This document shows positions 55,401 through 64,000 of a DNA stretch of 64,000 bases, in pieces (positions within the stretch are counted from its first letter, which is position 1; every line of letters begins with the position of its first letter). The DNA lies in the NCBI RefSeq assembly GCF_043641665.1, contig NC_092183.1, forward strand, positions 7,976,501 to 8,040,500. The letters are read 5' to 3'. The stretch is from Enoplosus armatus (Eukaryota; Chordata; Actinopteri; Centrarchiformes; Enoplosidae). Under the pieces are notes generated by a model that ran no database searches, had not been told where the DNA came from, and worked only from the letters and a program-made list of their open reading frames with translations. The translations under genes were made by a program, and so were the position numbers.

Positions 55401-58400
55401 GTTGCCATTTCAAAGAAGGTTTTAAGGAATGCGGAGCAGTGTGTGGGACTATTCCTATAGGATTTTGCTCACAGATGGTATATTTGGAGTGATGTGATAT
55501 TCAGAGCATGTCCCTGAGAGAGAGCCAACCCTATACAGTAGCAGCGCCTGGAGCAGCAGCAGCAGTGAACAAGAGAGACCTCGAGCTTTTCAGAAAGACC
55601 CAGACAAAGACAGCAGTCAGTGCCAGGTTTCCAGACCAGGGCAGTTAAACACAGAGAGTGACCCTTCAACCCATGCACACCCCTGGGAGAGAGAGATCGA
55701 GGAAGGCAGGATGGAGAGGGGAGGGAGGTAGGGCTGTCACAAGGGCTCTTTCTCAAGGTTCACTTTCTTTGGGAGCTGCTGGTGTGTTGAAGCTGGCAAA
55801 ACAAAAAGTTCAAGATAAACAGAGAATCATAATTGTTAATAGTGTAAACACCTAGGCTTGTTTATTATGAGTATAAAGGGCTTCTTTGTCCATGCTGTCT
55901 CTTCTTTTATGATGTAAGTTGCTTTTTAGGCACCGCACTAAACAATTGTCACTTTGGAGAGAGCTGGGAGAAATTAGGAGCAGAGTAAAATAACAAGCCT
56001 AAAGTCTAAAAAAAGCACAACAGAGGGTGTTATTACCTCATAAAATGGGAGAGGTAATTATTTGACTTCAGTGTTCATGGAGAGCCGTTTAACTCATTAA
56101 AACAATTGTCCACCAAGATCCACAAACCCACTCTGAGTTATGATACCTGCGGTCAAACATCCCAGTCCAAGCATCACATTGTGCGTTCCCGTTGTGTTTA
56201 CATTTCAGTGCGTCACCCGGCCCGAGAGATCTGAGAAGACCTAAACCCAGAGTGAACGGCGATCAGTCCTCAGAAGAAATAAACTTGTGGCTCAGCACAC
56301 CTGAAACCACATTTCACTTTGCAGGTGCATTGTTACACCAGAGCTGTTTCACTTTGGACTGCGACTTCTGAAAATGTCTAAATCCACTTGGAGAATATAT
56401 GGTCAGTTTAAAAGGTTTATATAGTGCCGCTGTTTCTGCTCTGCAGCTGTACAGCACAGACCAGCAGTGTGTATAAAATTTGCCGATGTCAATCACAATT
56501 AAGAAGCAATAACATGGATAATCTTGCAGAGGTTTATGGTGAAAGATGAGGAAAAGACCACTGGAGCACAGCCATGACACAGACATGGCAGTAACTTGAT
56601 CTTCCTCTGTGTCTCTCTCTCGCTCTCTCGCTCCCCAACAAACACACACAGTCATTGGCACACAAGCAATGAACTGTTTAACCATTCTGGTTTAATTTTG
56701 CACTATTTTAAGCATTCACTTCAGCTCTCCCATGACTAATGATGAAGCAACAAACTGGCGTGCCAAGTGTAAGCACCAGGATTAACTTGATTTTGGTTTA
56801 ATTTCTAATAAATCGACAAGAAACTGCGGCAAACACTGAACTTAAGCTCCAATGACACTTCAGTGGCACATACACAAAACCAGAATATGACTATCAAGTG
56901 CAGGTGCCTGAGCATAGGTATATGAAGGCACATATTAGGCATTGGGCCTCCCTTTTGCACTTCATGGCCCCCGGCAGTCACATGAGGCTACGACTCCTCA
57001 GCGGGGTTTATTCATGCACACAACAGTGTGGCCTGATGATGTCGAAAGCCCCAAACCACTCAATCAGCCTTGAGTGGACATCTGACATTCCCCAACATAC
57101 TGTCAGATATCAGGTTACATCACCGGCAAACATGCAGTGATTGACTTGGTGGTGCAGAAGAGGCCTGTGAATAACAATGTGTAATGGGAACAGTCTAATT
57201 TTAACTGTATTGTTCCACAGTGGATGGTGAGACGTGTCTGCCAGGAGGGCATTTTTGTGGTAAAGTCTTCCATTTGCCATCTGTAACGTGATGTAGCTAT
57301 AAGGACAGAGACAAACTGAAAAGGGAAAACTGCAGTCTTTATGTATACGAGTTCGCCACTTTTCTCTCGGACATTGATCCACATGCATCTAATGTCTGTC
57401 AAACATTGCAGCAATTAACATATCAGCAACACTACGTCCACTCTATACCTCTATTAAAAATATTTGACTATCTGTGTAATTAAAAGTGACATTGTCACCT
57501 TTAATGGTTACTCATACAACCAAGAAATAACTGTCAGTGTGACAGGATGGAGACACAATTCTTCTACAAATGAATACATTAAGATTTACACATCTATTAA
57601 TGACAGTCCCACTCAGTGTTACCTTTTTTGCCCGTCTTCCTGCGCATCCTCATCTTAGGGAAAGAGGGCCAGGAGTAATTGAAAGGAGAGTCGGAGTCAG
57701 AATCCATGATTTGCAGTCTTCAAGAAAATCTTCATCCAGCTTCAGGTGTTTGATAAATAAATGAACAGCACCTCAGTTTACATCCATTTCACAATGGCTG
57801 AACGGACTAGCTGCAGTGATCGCTCTCCTTTTTCCAGAGTCCCGATGTAGACCCTCTGACACTTCAGGAGTGAGCCAGCATGTTCCCCTTCTGTCTCCCC
57901 CAGCCACCCCTCCCCCTAAAATCCACCCCTTCCCCCTCCACAACTCTGCACCAACTGTCCGACAGAGCTGGGACCGAACCCTGTCTTCTCCTCTTCTTGA
58001 GTTTTCTCTCTATCTACCACCGTTTCCTGCCTTACTGACTGCTCTACTCAAATCTGTGCCAACCTTTGGGTCTCTTAGTCTTTCTCTGTCCCCCTCAGTC
58101 ACTCATCTACCACACACAGTACGGAGGGAGGGGGAGAGAGATCAACACATGCTGACAGGAGCAGGGGGAGGAGTATATTGACGGCCGGAAAGAGTGACTG
58201 AAGGAGGGAGAGAAACAGAAAGAGACAAAGTCAAACATAGGAGTGACTTCAGAACCTACAGCGAAGACAAACACGAGGGCAGACAGCTTAGCGGAGGTGA
58301 GTCTCAAACACGGGAGAAATCATTAACCCTGTGAGTTCATGATTGTCTCTGAGATACACCAGGCTGCAGAGCTGCACACTCCACACACTTCAGTGTACAA

Positions 58401-61400
58401 GCCATTCGCCCCAAACATGCCTGATGCCACGTCTGAAGAGAGTCCTTCTCAATCACTCCATTCTCTCTGTCTCTTTCTCTATATTTTAGCATGTCAAAGC
58501 CTAGCTGAGGGGGGAAAGGGGTTCGGAGCATGGGGGGGGAGCAGACTGCCAGGTCAGCAGCCTCACCATGGAGACAGCAGTGAGAGCCGCTGCTGTTTTC
58601 TTCTTCCATGCCTTTTTTTTTTCTCCTCCCCATTTTCCTCCTCTTTGCCAACTTGCAGGAGTACAGTGCTCCATTTGCAGCAGCAAGGACATAAGAAAGT
58701 TTGGCTAGAGGTGGTAAAAGTGAGAGAATGGGATGGTGAAGGGGGTTTAAGAGACAAATCAGACAATGGCACTCTGGAAAGAGGCCCAACGTGGGTTTAT
58801 AAATGCACATAAATGAAGGAATGTGATAAAAAAAGAGAAAGGGGATGAGAAGGGCTTTGTAGGCAGAATATAGGCAGAGGAGAGGAAACAGAGGTACACT
58901 GAGACTATAGAAAGCAGTTTCTGTGTGTGTGCTTGGGGAGGGGTGATGCAGGGTGTTGGCACTGTACTAGTGAACATTAATGCTGCCTTTGTGGGGTCTG
59001 TGTGAGGTTTAATCCTTTTTTCCGTTCTCCAATTAGATCCCTCTGCCGGGGTCGGAGACTCTTGTTAGCGTTCCTGGCGTTGCACTCATCGTCTGTTGTC
59101 ACTCTGCCAAACTATCAATATCATAAATCCCTTTCTCTCGCTCTCTCTCTTTTCCCCCCATTACACACACACAGACACCATTCTCACACTCACACAAGCT
59201 GCTGGAAAACCGCATTCAGCAAAGCCCTGGCAACCCCCATTCAGCCACAAACCCTTTTTTTCACTTCCCCATACCCCTTGCCCCCTTCAGGGCACTCTTC
59301 CCCACTCTCAAACACACAAGTGCACACAAACACTGACAACACACACACACACACACACACATCGACCTCCTTCCTTGAAGAGCAGAGCTCCTCGGGATGA
59401 AGTGGCCTTTGCTGTTTGTTCACTAAACTCACATTAAAATGCTGACCTGGGAGGACGGGACCCGGGGGGCATGGGTGCATGAGTCTGTCTGTTTGTGTGT
59501 GTATGTAGGTATTTGGGGGCAAGTGTGTGTTTTGGGTGGAGTATTTGAATTTTGGGGGCAATGGGAGGGCAGAGGTGGGGGAAAGAGGAGGCAGGCGAAA
59601 GAATGGAAGACGAGTGAGAGAAACTTTTTTTCTTAAAAATGTTGAACTATCATATTTACAATGTAAACCTTGAACAACGTGCTGTGACAATACTGTATTT
59701 TATTACGGCCATGCCAATGAAGTTACAGTAACTTGAATTGAAGCGAGGACAGAGCTGACATCAAGAAGACAGGGCGAACATGACAGCTACGCTCAAAATT
59801 CCTCATCCCTTGCTGAAGCTCTGTGTACAGAAGTTCAGTCTGTCTATTTCATGACGCATTAGCTCAAGTCAAGCAGCCATATCGCATGTGATAAAAACAG
59901 ACAGGAATCCAACTGCTTGCTTCACTGCTTTGTTAAAAAAATAAAAACCTGCCGGCCACTCGTAAGGCCCGACAGCTTAGGAATGTCTAATGAGGAACTG
60001 AAATTCCTCAAGGGTCAAATAAGCATTATAATCCCGGAAGAATTACATGTATAAAACCTGAGTCATTTTCAGTCAGAGCTATTTCTTTTATTCAAACATG
60101 GCATTGAGGGCAAACTTGGAGAAAAACAGGATTCAAGTGACCAGTGTTATTCGTCTGAACCACAAAAAGCGTTTGAAGGGATCGATCGAGGTCACAGGCA
60201 GGGAGTCTTCAAAGACGGCACAGAAAAAGTCCTCAACAAGCCAACAAACACACACACATTCACAAATACACAGAGAGTACAAAATGGCTAAACCATACAG
60301 CGTGGAAAACAACACCAGCCACAGGAAGTGAAGATTGCAGATGTCCAGTGCCAAGTGTTATAAAGCCTGAAGCCTGAGCTTGTAACCACAGCATTCTTAC
60401 ACTGAGGCATCAGTCTGCTCTGCAGCAATACAAGCCAATTATTAACCCGCAGGATGTTCCCACTCTCAAATCCTTCCCTTCCCGTCCAGAGTCAGAATCA
60501 GAGTGAAGCCACCTATTTAGGGTTCATTTCTGCTCCCCTGTCACTGCTGGCAGGAATAGGATGACTCAGGAGTGTTCTTGCATGTCGTATTAAAAAGATT
60601 CCTTCTCAGTGCCACAGTCACTGTAAACACAGAGTGACAAGACCCCAAAAGCTCCAGAGAGGGGGGGGCAAGACAAGTCAGGCGGCTGAAATGTGATCCT
60701 ATAGTCCGCGGGGATGGTAGACAACCATAGTCGAGGATTAGAGCTGAGTTCCAAGTTCTGTTCAGGAAAGGAAATGTTTCCTGCAGTTGGACTCACTTAA
60801 TGATTGGATGCTACTTAGATAACTTCCTACGAATATAACACCACCTAAAACAACAATGTTCAGTTTCAGTCTGCACAAAACCTGATCTACAGCTGAGGCA
60901 CCGCAAGCTCTAAAATTAAAAGCCTATCTAAAAACAGGCTTCTGAGAAAGTAACCTCGCTTGGAGGGAAGTTTAAAGAGACTTTAAAAATAAAATCTTTA
61001 CCAGAGTCAGACTGCGATGGGTCGTCCTCTTCGCCCTCCTCATTCAGACAAAACATCAGCGGCTCCTCATAGTCCTGCGTGAAGAAACAGTGAACCTTTC
61101 ACCAAACAGCACGCACATTTCCACAGTGAGACTTTCTCATCAGTGGAGCTAAGTAGAAAAACACAAGTGTTTGGCAAGTGCCTATGTGTGTGACAGAGAA
61201 AGATCAATTAGGTAACCATCTGTAACACATAAAACGGGTCCTATTGGATGGCCAGAATCATGTGCACACGCCACACCTCTCAAAACATGAAATGCACCCT
61301 TGACCACTCACAAAGTCAGCTATTCAGTGGCGTGTGCAAGGTGCCAACTCCAACACCTTGACAATAAGAGCGAAACAATGTGGAGCATTGAGGGGCAGTC

Positions 61401-63738
61401 AGTGCCTTGTCGTAGCCATGGCCGCAGTTTGATGCAGATGTTCATGGAGACTGAATGGAGCTATGAGAGTTTTAAAATTTTGAAATTAGACATCCAGGAT
61501 TTTTTGAAGTAACACCTGTTGTTGCAAAACAGCCAAGGACAGGTAACCTATGACTCATCTCATCAGATAAAGCTGTTTAAACACTTCTTCTCGGGAGATT
61601 TACAATATGAGTAAAATAGATTCTGGTGATATTTTAGCTCTTTGTGTATGTGAAATATTGTGAGAAAATCACTGTCTTTGCATCAAATACTCACATTTTC
61701 TTCTACAGCAGAGTTTCCGCCATTGATATCAGAATACAGCGCTGAAAGAAGAGAAAACATACTAAGATGCAGCCATACAGCAGCCATTAAACTTCAAAAG
61801 AGGCTTGAGTAAGCACAGATGTTTGTCAGTTTTTAACGATGTATGTACCTTGTATGTATGTATGTAGTCTTATTTTTCTTCTTTTTATTACCTGGGGAGA
61901 TCTTTACCATGTGGCCTGGATCTCCTTGCTTTTCATTTAACTACCATGTGCATCCCAGATCAAAGGACACGGTGTATGATTTCTTACAAGAAACAAAGCA
62001 GCGACACGCAGAAATTAGCGTTTGGGTGGTTTGACACGAGGCCTGGGGACACGTAAAAATATAAAGACGGGAAATGTATCGGAGGGAAGTGGCTGCAACT
62101 CATAAAGGGTATAAAGGTTGGGAGAGAAAGTTATACATGACAGGTGGAGAAACAAAAAAGCAAAGGCTGAGAAGATGTAAAGTATAGGAAAATACTTATT
62201 TTGACAAAGGTCTTTCTGCGCCTCAGCATGATACCATAAAACACATTCACTCAAGTCTGATACAGTGATGCCAGCTGGCTCTGATGTTGCCCCACAGCAA
62301 GAGGAGACAGACACAGAGGGAGAGGGTGAGGGGAAACAATCTTGTAAAACAGACTGCGACCTTCAACATTTCATCCTGGTAACTAAGTAGATTTTTTTAT
62401 TTACATTTTATAGCTTGTCTCAACATACCCATGATGAAATATACTGAATCATACATAGAAATAAAAACATGATCACAGAAGTTTCTTTTCGTCATCGATA
62501 ATCTATTGGATTATTTTGCTATTCTTTTGATTAATCGTTTGTCTGTAATGTCAGAAAATTATTAAAAAAAAACAAAAAAAACGTCCAGAGCCAAAGGCGA
62601 TAATCTCTAAATTGCATGTTGTGTCCAAACAATGGCTGAATATAAAGCAGAAAACTTTTGAGAAGCTAGAACAAGACAATATTTGGCATTTTTGCCTGAT
62701 AAATGCCTTGAGCAGTTAATCAGAAATTGTTGTTGATTCATTTCCTGTCAATCCACTAATCATCTAGTCATCTAACTCGTGGTTTCAGCTCTATTTATAA
62801 ACATATAGCTTGGTTGGTCTGCTATTTTGCACACTGTATTAATGCAGTGATTCACATATTTCATATTAAAACCCTCTATGACTGATATGTTTGGTTGCTT
62901 ACGATCTTTTAGTTTCATCTTATCTTTTCCCTACCTTCATTTTTTCACAGACTTGCAATACCTCAAAGCCCCACAGGAGGGCAGTCAATGTCTATCAATA
63001 CTGCAGCCTTATTCAAGCCGCAGTATCGAGCCTCATAAACCACTAGAACGAAAAAATGGCAGATCCTTGCAATATAAAAGAGAAGAGTTAAGACTGGATG
63101 GTTGAGTTTTACCAGGTCTCTTAAATCCCACAAAGCACACAGATTAGGAAGGATGTTATACCGTTCTCCGTAGGATCATCCACCAGTTCTTCTTTCTCTA
63201 AGATGGTCTCCACGCGTTCCCTCCGTAGTGCTTTGATCTGTGGGAGAAAAGTAAGGGGATGCGGTAAACTAAAATATATAAACCAAATATATATGGACTT
63301 ATTTTGACTCCATGCTTACTTTACTAAATCTTACAATTTCTACACAATTTCCAACTGGTTTTATTTTGATGGTACTGTCAGGTACCTTCGTGTGCAGGGT
63401 GCTAAAGAAAGGCCCAGTTTGACAACAAAAATCCCAGGTTTATTTGCATATCTGATCCTAATTTACAGTGTTCTGTTTTAATCTTGTGTTTACGTATCTT
63501 TACCAGCACCAGACAACACTGATAACTCAAACTCACCTCTCTGAGGAAGTCCTTGTCTCTGAGCCGGTCTCTGAGAAGCAGGATGTCAGCGTGCCGGCTC
63601 TCCTCTGAGCTCCACCTCAGGTTTTGTCGGACGGTCAGAGTCAGGTTCCCCATATCATGACAGAACCTCAGCAAGCGGGACCGGTCTGCCCACACCTGGG
63701 ACAGACCTGCTGGAGGCGTGGCTAGAGGGTTGGGTGGG
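36350..63738 (-). CDS. arhgef28: Rho guanine nucleotide exchange factor 28 (p190RhoGEF), 5' end outside window
   Basis: Thirty-four exons: 63537-63738, 63162-63237, 61695-61741, 61002-61074, 52222-52343, 51682-52031, 50693-50867, 50049-50160, 49746-49826, 48721-48763, 47688-47777, 46962-47085, 46035-46179, 45763-45818, 44536-44593, 43824-43950, 43342-43472, 43093-43233, 42557-42807, 42353-42478, 42138-42255, 41695-41949, 41533-41609, 41243-41421, 40951-41048, 40652-40843, 39569-39700, 39270-39403, 39133-39180, 38659-38763 (end uncertain), 38394-38607, 37345-37596, 36824-37202, 36350-36540; about 1,635 residues. The protein activates RhoA by GDP release. Order: acidic/Ser-rich region, basic [11 protein letters not shown] and [16 protein letters not shown]1 zinc finger (GHQFVP...CVAC...LLQCSNC...VHKNC), DH domain ([13 protein letters not shown] to [20 protein letters not shown]), PH domain ([46 protein letters not shown]), then a Glu/Arg/Gln coiled coil and C-terminal ENIVYL. 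All match ARHGEF28 better than AKAP13 or ARHGEF18 as I remember them. Confidence 0.95.
38594..38680 (-). other. arhgef28: Problem splice junction in arhgef28
   Basis: Between the exon coding [14 protein letters not shown] and the coiled-coil exon, the obvious GT (after AACAGTCTG) and AG (catgcag) enclose only about 51 bp, and the phases disagree. A 73-bp alternative (AACA|gtctgg to aatgacag|AA) is in phase but has a weak donor. Confidence 0.5.
38901..38943. repeat. (AT)n microsatellite in an arhgef28 intron
   Basis: More than 40 bp of alternating A and T. Confidence 0.95.
39974..40220. mobile_element. Short TIR transposon (MITE) in an arhgef28 intron
   Basis: The left end tagaccttttttatagcaga and the reverse complement of the right end (tagacctttttcacggcaga) match over roughly 40 bp with a few changes, both continuing cattttgac. 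About 247 bp long, without coding capacity. The outer TA may be part of a TA target duplication. Confidence 0.7.
41083..41127. repeat. (CA)n microsatellite in an arhgef28 intron
   Basis: Interrupted CA run in the short intron between exons 41243-41421 and 40951-41048. Confidence 0.9.
41216..41242. repeat. (CA)n microsatellite forming an arhgef28 splice donor
   Basis: On the minus strand the exon ends GAGAG and the intron begins directly with gtgtgtgtgt, so the first GT of the repeat is the donor dinucleotide. Confidence 0.9.
44881..45035 (-). mobile_element. tRNA-type SINE fragment in an arhgef28 intron
   Basis: Reading gcattttgcctttattagac, then gacctgcaacacaagctgga, tttgaactgggggtgttgct and cagaccactggacatggttg, it is the reverse orientation of the same broad SINE class as that in ykt6 intron 2, with a B-box-like gtttgaac segment and a tRNA-like end. 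Confidence 0.6.
45195..45590. mobile_element. Probable dispersed repeat next to the SINE
   Basis: Begins ggcaacctgtggagtttttg, continues accactagtagcaccataga and ends gtggtggagtgcccctttaa, phrases I associate with a frequent non-coding fish repeat. The family and exact ends are uncertain. Confidence 0.4.
46853..46876. repeat. (AT)n microsatellite
   Basis: About 24 bp of TA units within an arhgef28 intron. Confidence 0.9.
50870..50900. repeat. (CA)n microsatellite next to an arhgef28 acceptor
   Basis: On the minus strand the (TG)n run ends directly at the tgtgtgtag acceptor of the exon 50693-50867. Confidence 0.9.
52362..52455. repeat. (GA)n microsatellite acting as a polypyrimidine tract
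   Basis: About 94 bp of GA units with a few interruptions. On the minus strand it is (CT)n lying about 19 bp upstream of the acceptor of arhgef28 exon 52222-52343. Confidence 0.95.
53340..53660. repeat. Diverged tandem duplication
   Basis: Two copies of a unit of about 100 bp, each containing gatcaaa(a/g)gctcca, acagc, a GTGATTCTTTGTCAACTGCTG-like line (second copy gagattgttttgttaactgc) and a closing tcaa(g/a)aatgaac, roughly 190 bp apart. Confidence 0.6.
57623..57707 (-). CDS. arhgef28: Alternative first coding exon of arhgef28
   Basis: An ATG at 57705-57707 opens a 28-codon frame beginning [16 protein letters not shown], continuing [12 protein letters not shown], then one extra G and donor AAAAAAG|gtaaca. 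It ends in the same phase as exon 61002-61074, so it can splice to exon 52222-52343 to give ...[14 protein letters not shown]. This would encode an N-terminally shortened protein that keeps the C1, DH and PH domains. The upstream promoter is not resolved. Confidence 0.6.
58160..58296 (+). other. Possible plus-strand 5' exon opposite arhgef28
   Basis: GAGTATATTGACGG resembles a TATA region, and GACAGCTTAGCGGAG|gtgagtct is a near-ideal splice donor. No convincing coding exon downstream was found, so this would be a non-coding exon of a divergent transcript, or chance. Confidence 0.25.
59337..59361. repeat. (CA)n microsatellite
   Basis: Run of ACAC units inside the large arhgef28 intron. Confidence 0.9.
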
Positions 63739-64000
63739 CTGCAGCACAACAGGTGGGTTACTTTAATCACAAAAGAAAAACGTTTATTCTTAGAGAATAC
63801 TGTTTTTATCATTAAAATGTGGATAGAAACCATTAGAATATATAAACAAATCTCTAGAAAAACATTGTCACTGAGTGCAGATGATGATCCTTCTAGTTTT
63901 TCAGGCTGAGGGCTGACACGGCTATAAAGCTGTGCAAAAGATTTATGGATCCAGATTGAGCCCGACTGATTGAGCACAAAACATTCCTGAGTTTGACAGG
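63739..64000 (-). other. arhgef28: arhgef28 intron continuing beyond the window
   Basis: Non-coding sequence upstream of the first visible exon (acceptor gctgcag at 63739). That exon starts with one codon base, so an earlier coding exon must exist to the right. Confidence 0.7.

Larger units (their letters stand above)
52344..61001 (-). other. arhgef28: 8.7-kb arhgef28 intron
   Basis: The largest intron in the window. It contains the GA repeat, a diverged local duplication (53340-53660), an alternative first exon (57623-57707), a pyrimidine-rich stretch around 57850-58110, a possible plus-strand exon (58190-58296) and a CA repeat (59337-59361). I saw no other coding exon in it. Confidence 0.7.

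Noticed and set aside
57816..58181. 121-codon plus-strand Pro/Ser-rich frame
   Set aside because: Pyrimidine-rich upstream region of the arhgef28 alternative exon; composition alone explains it.
58339..58812. 157-codon frames on both strands
   Set aside because: Low-complexity T- and C-rich DNA open in several frames; no splice logic or domain.

Overview
This is a vertebrate, almost certainly teleost (probably percomorph), genomic window. The genes are split into short exons with GT-AG introns, many introns are only 70-500 bp, CA/GA/GATA microsatellites are frequent, and the interspersed repeats are of types common in bony fish. I resolved gene structures by joining exons whose reading phases match and comparing the products with remembered vertebrate families; nothing was searched against a database.

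Layout, left to right. The 3' two thirds of a glycerol-3-phosphate acyltransferase gene (gpat3-like, + strand, 365-2703). A tentative, unrecognised minus-strand gene ending in a CaaX box (3559-4796). Then the block myl7 (minus, 5736-7558), gck (minus, 8957-14311) and ykt6 (plus, 18454-20595). The order and orientation match the MYL7-GCK-YKT6 block I recall from human chromosome 7p13. Next is a five-exon gene for a 103-residue single-pass membrane protein that I do not recognise (plus, 23150-26159). After it comes a leukaemia-inhibitory-factor-receptor-like class I cytokine receptor (minus, 28548-35220). The last 28 kb hold the C-terminal part of arhgef28, a Rho guanine-nucleotide exchange factor (minus, 36350-63738), whose 5' exons lie beyond the right edge.

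These are independently transcribed housekeeping, metabolic, muscle and signalling genes; I see no operon-like cooperation. The main points of interest are the small membrane-protein gene with a PDZ-type C-terminus, the possible CaaX gene, an internal alternative first exon of arhgef28 in an 8.7-kb intron, the short tail of the cytokine receptor, and microsatellites that form parts of splice sites. Transposon relics include a TIR element with CAGTGGTG ends in gck, a second TIR element in arhgef28, and two tRNA-type SINEs. I found no viral, prokaryotic or CRISPR-like content and nothing that clearly looks like a new biological system.
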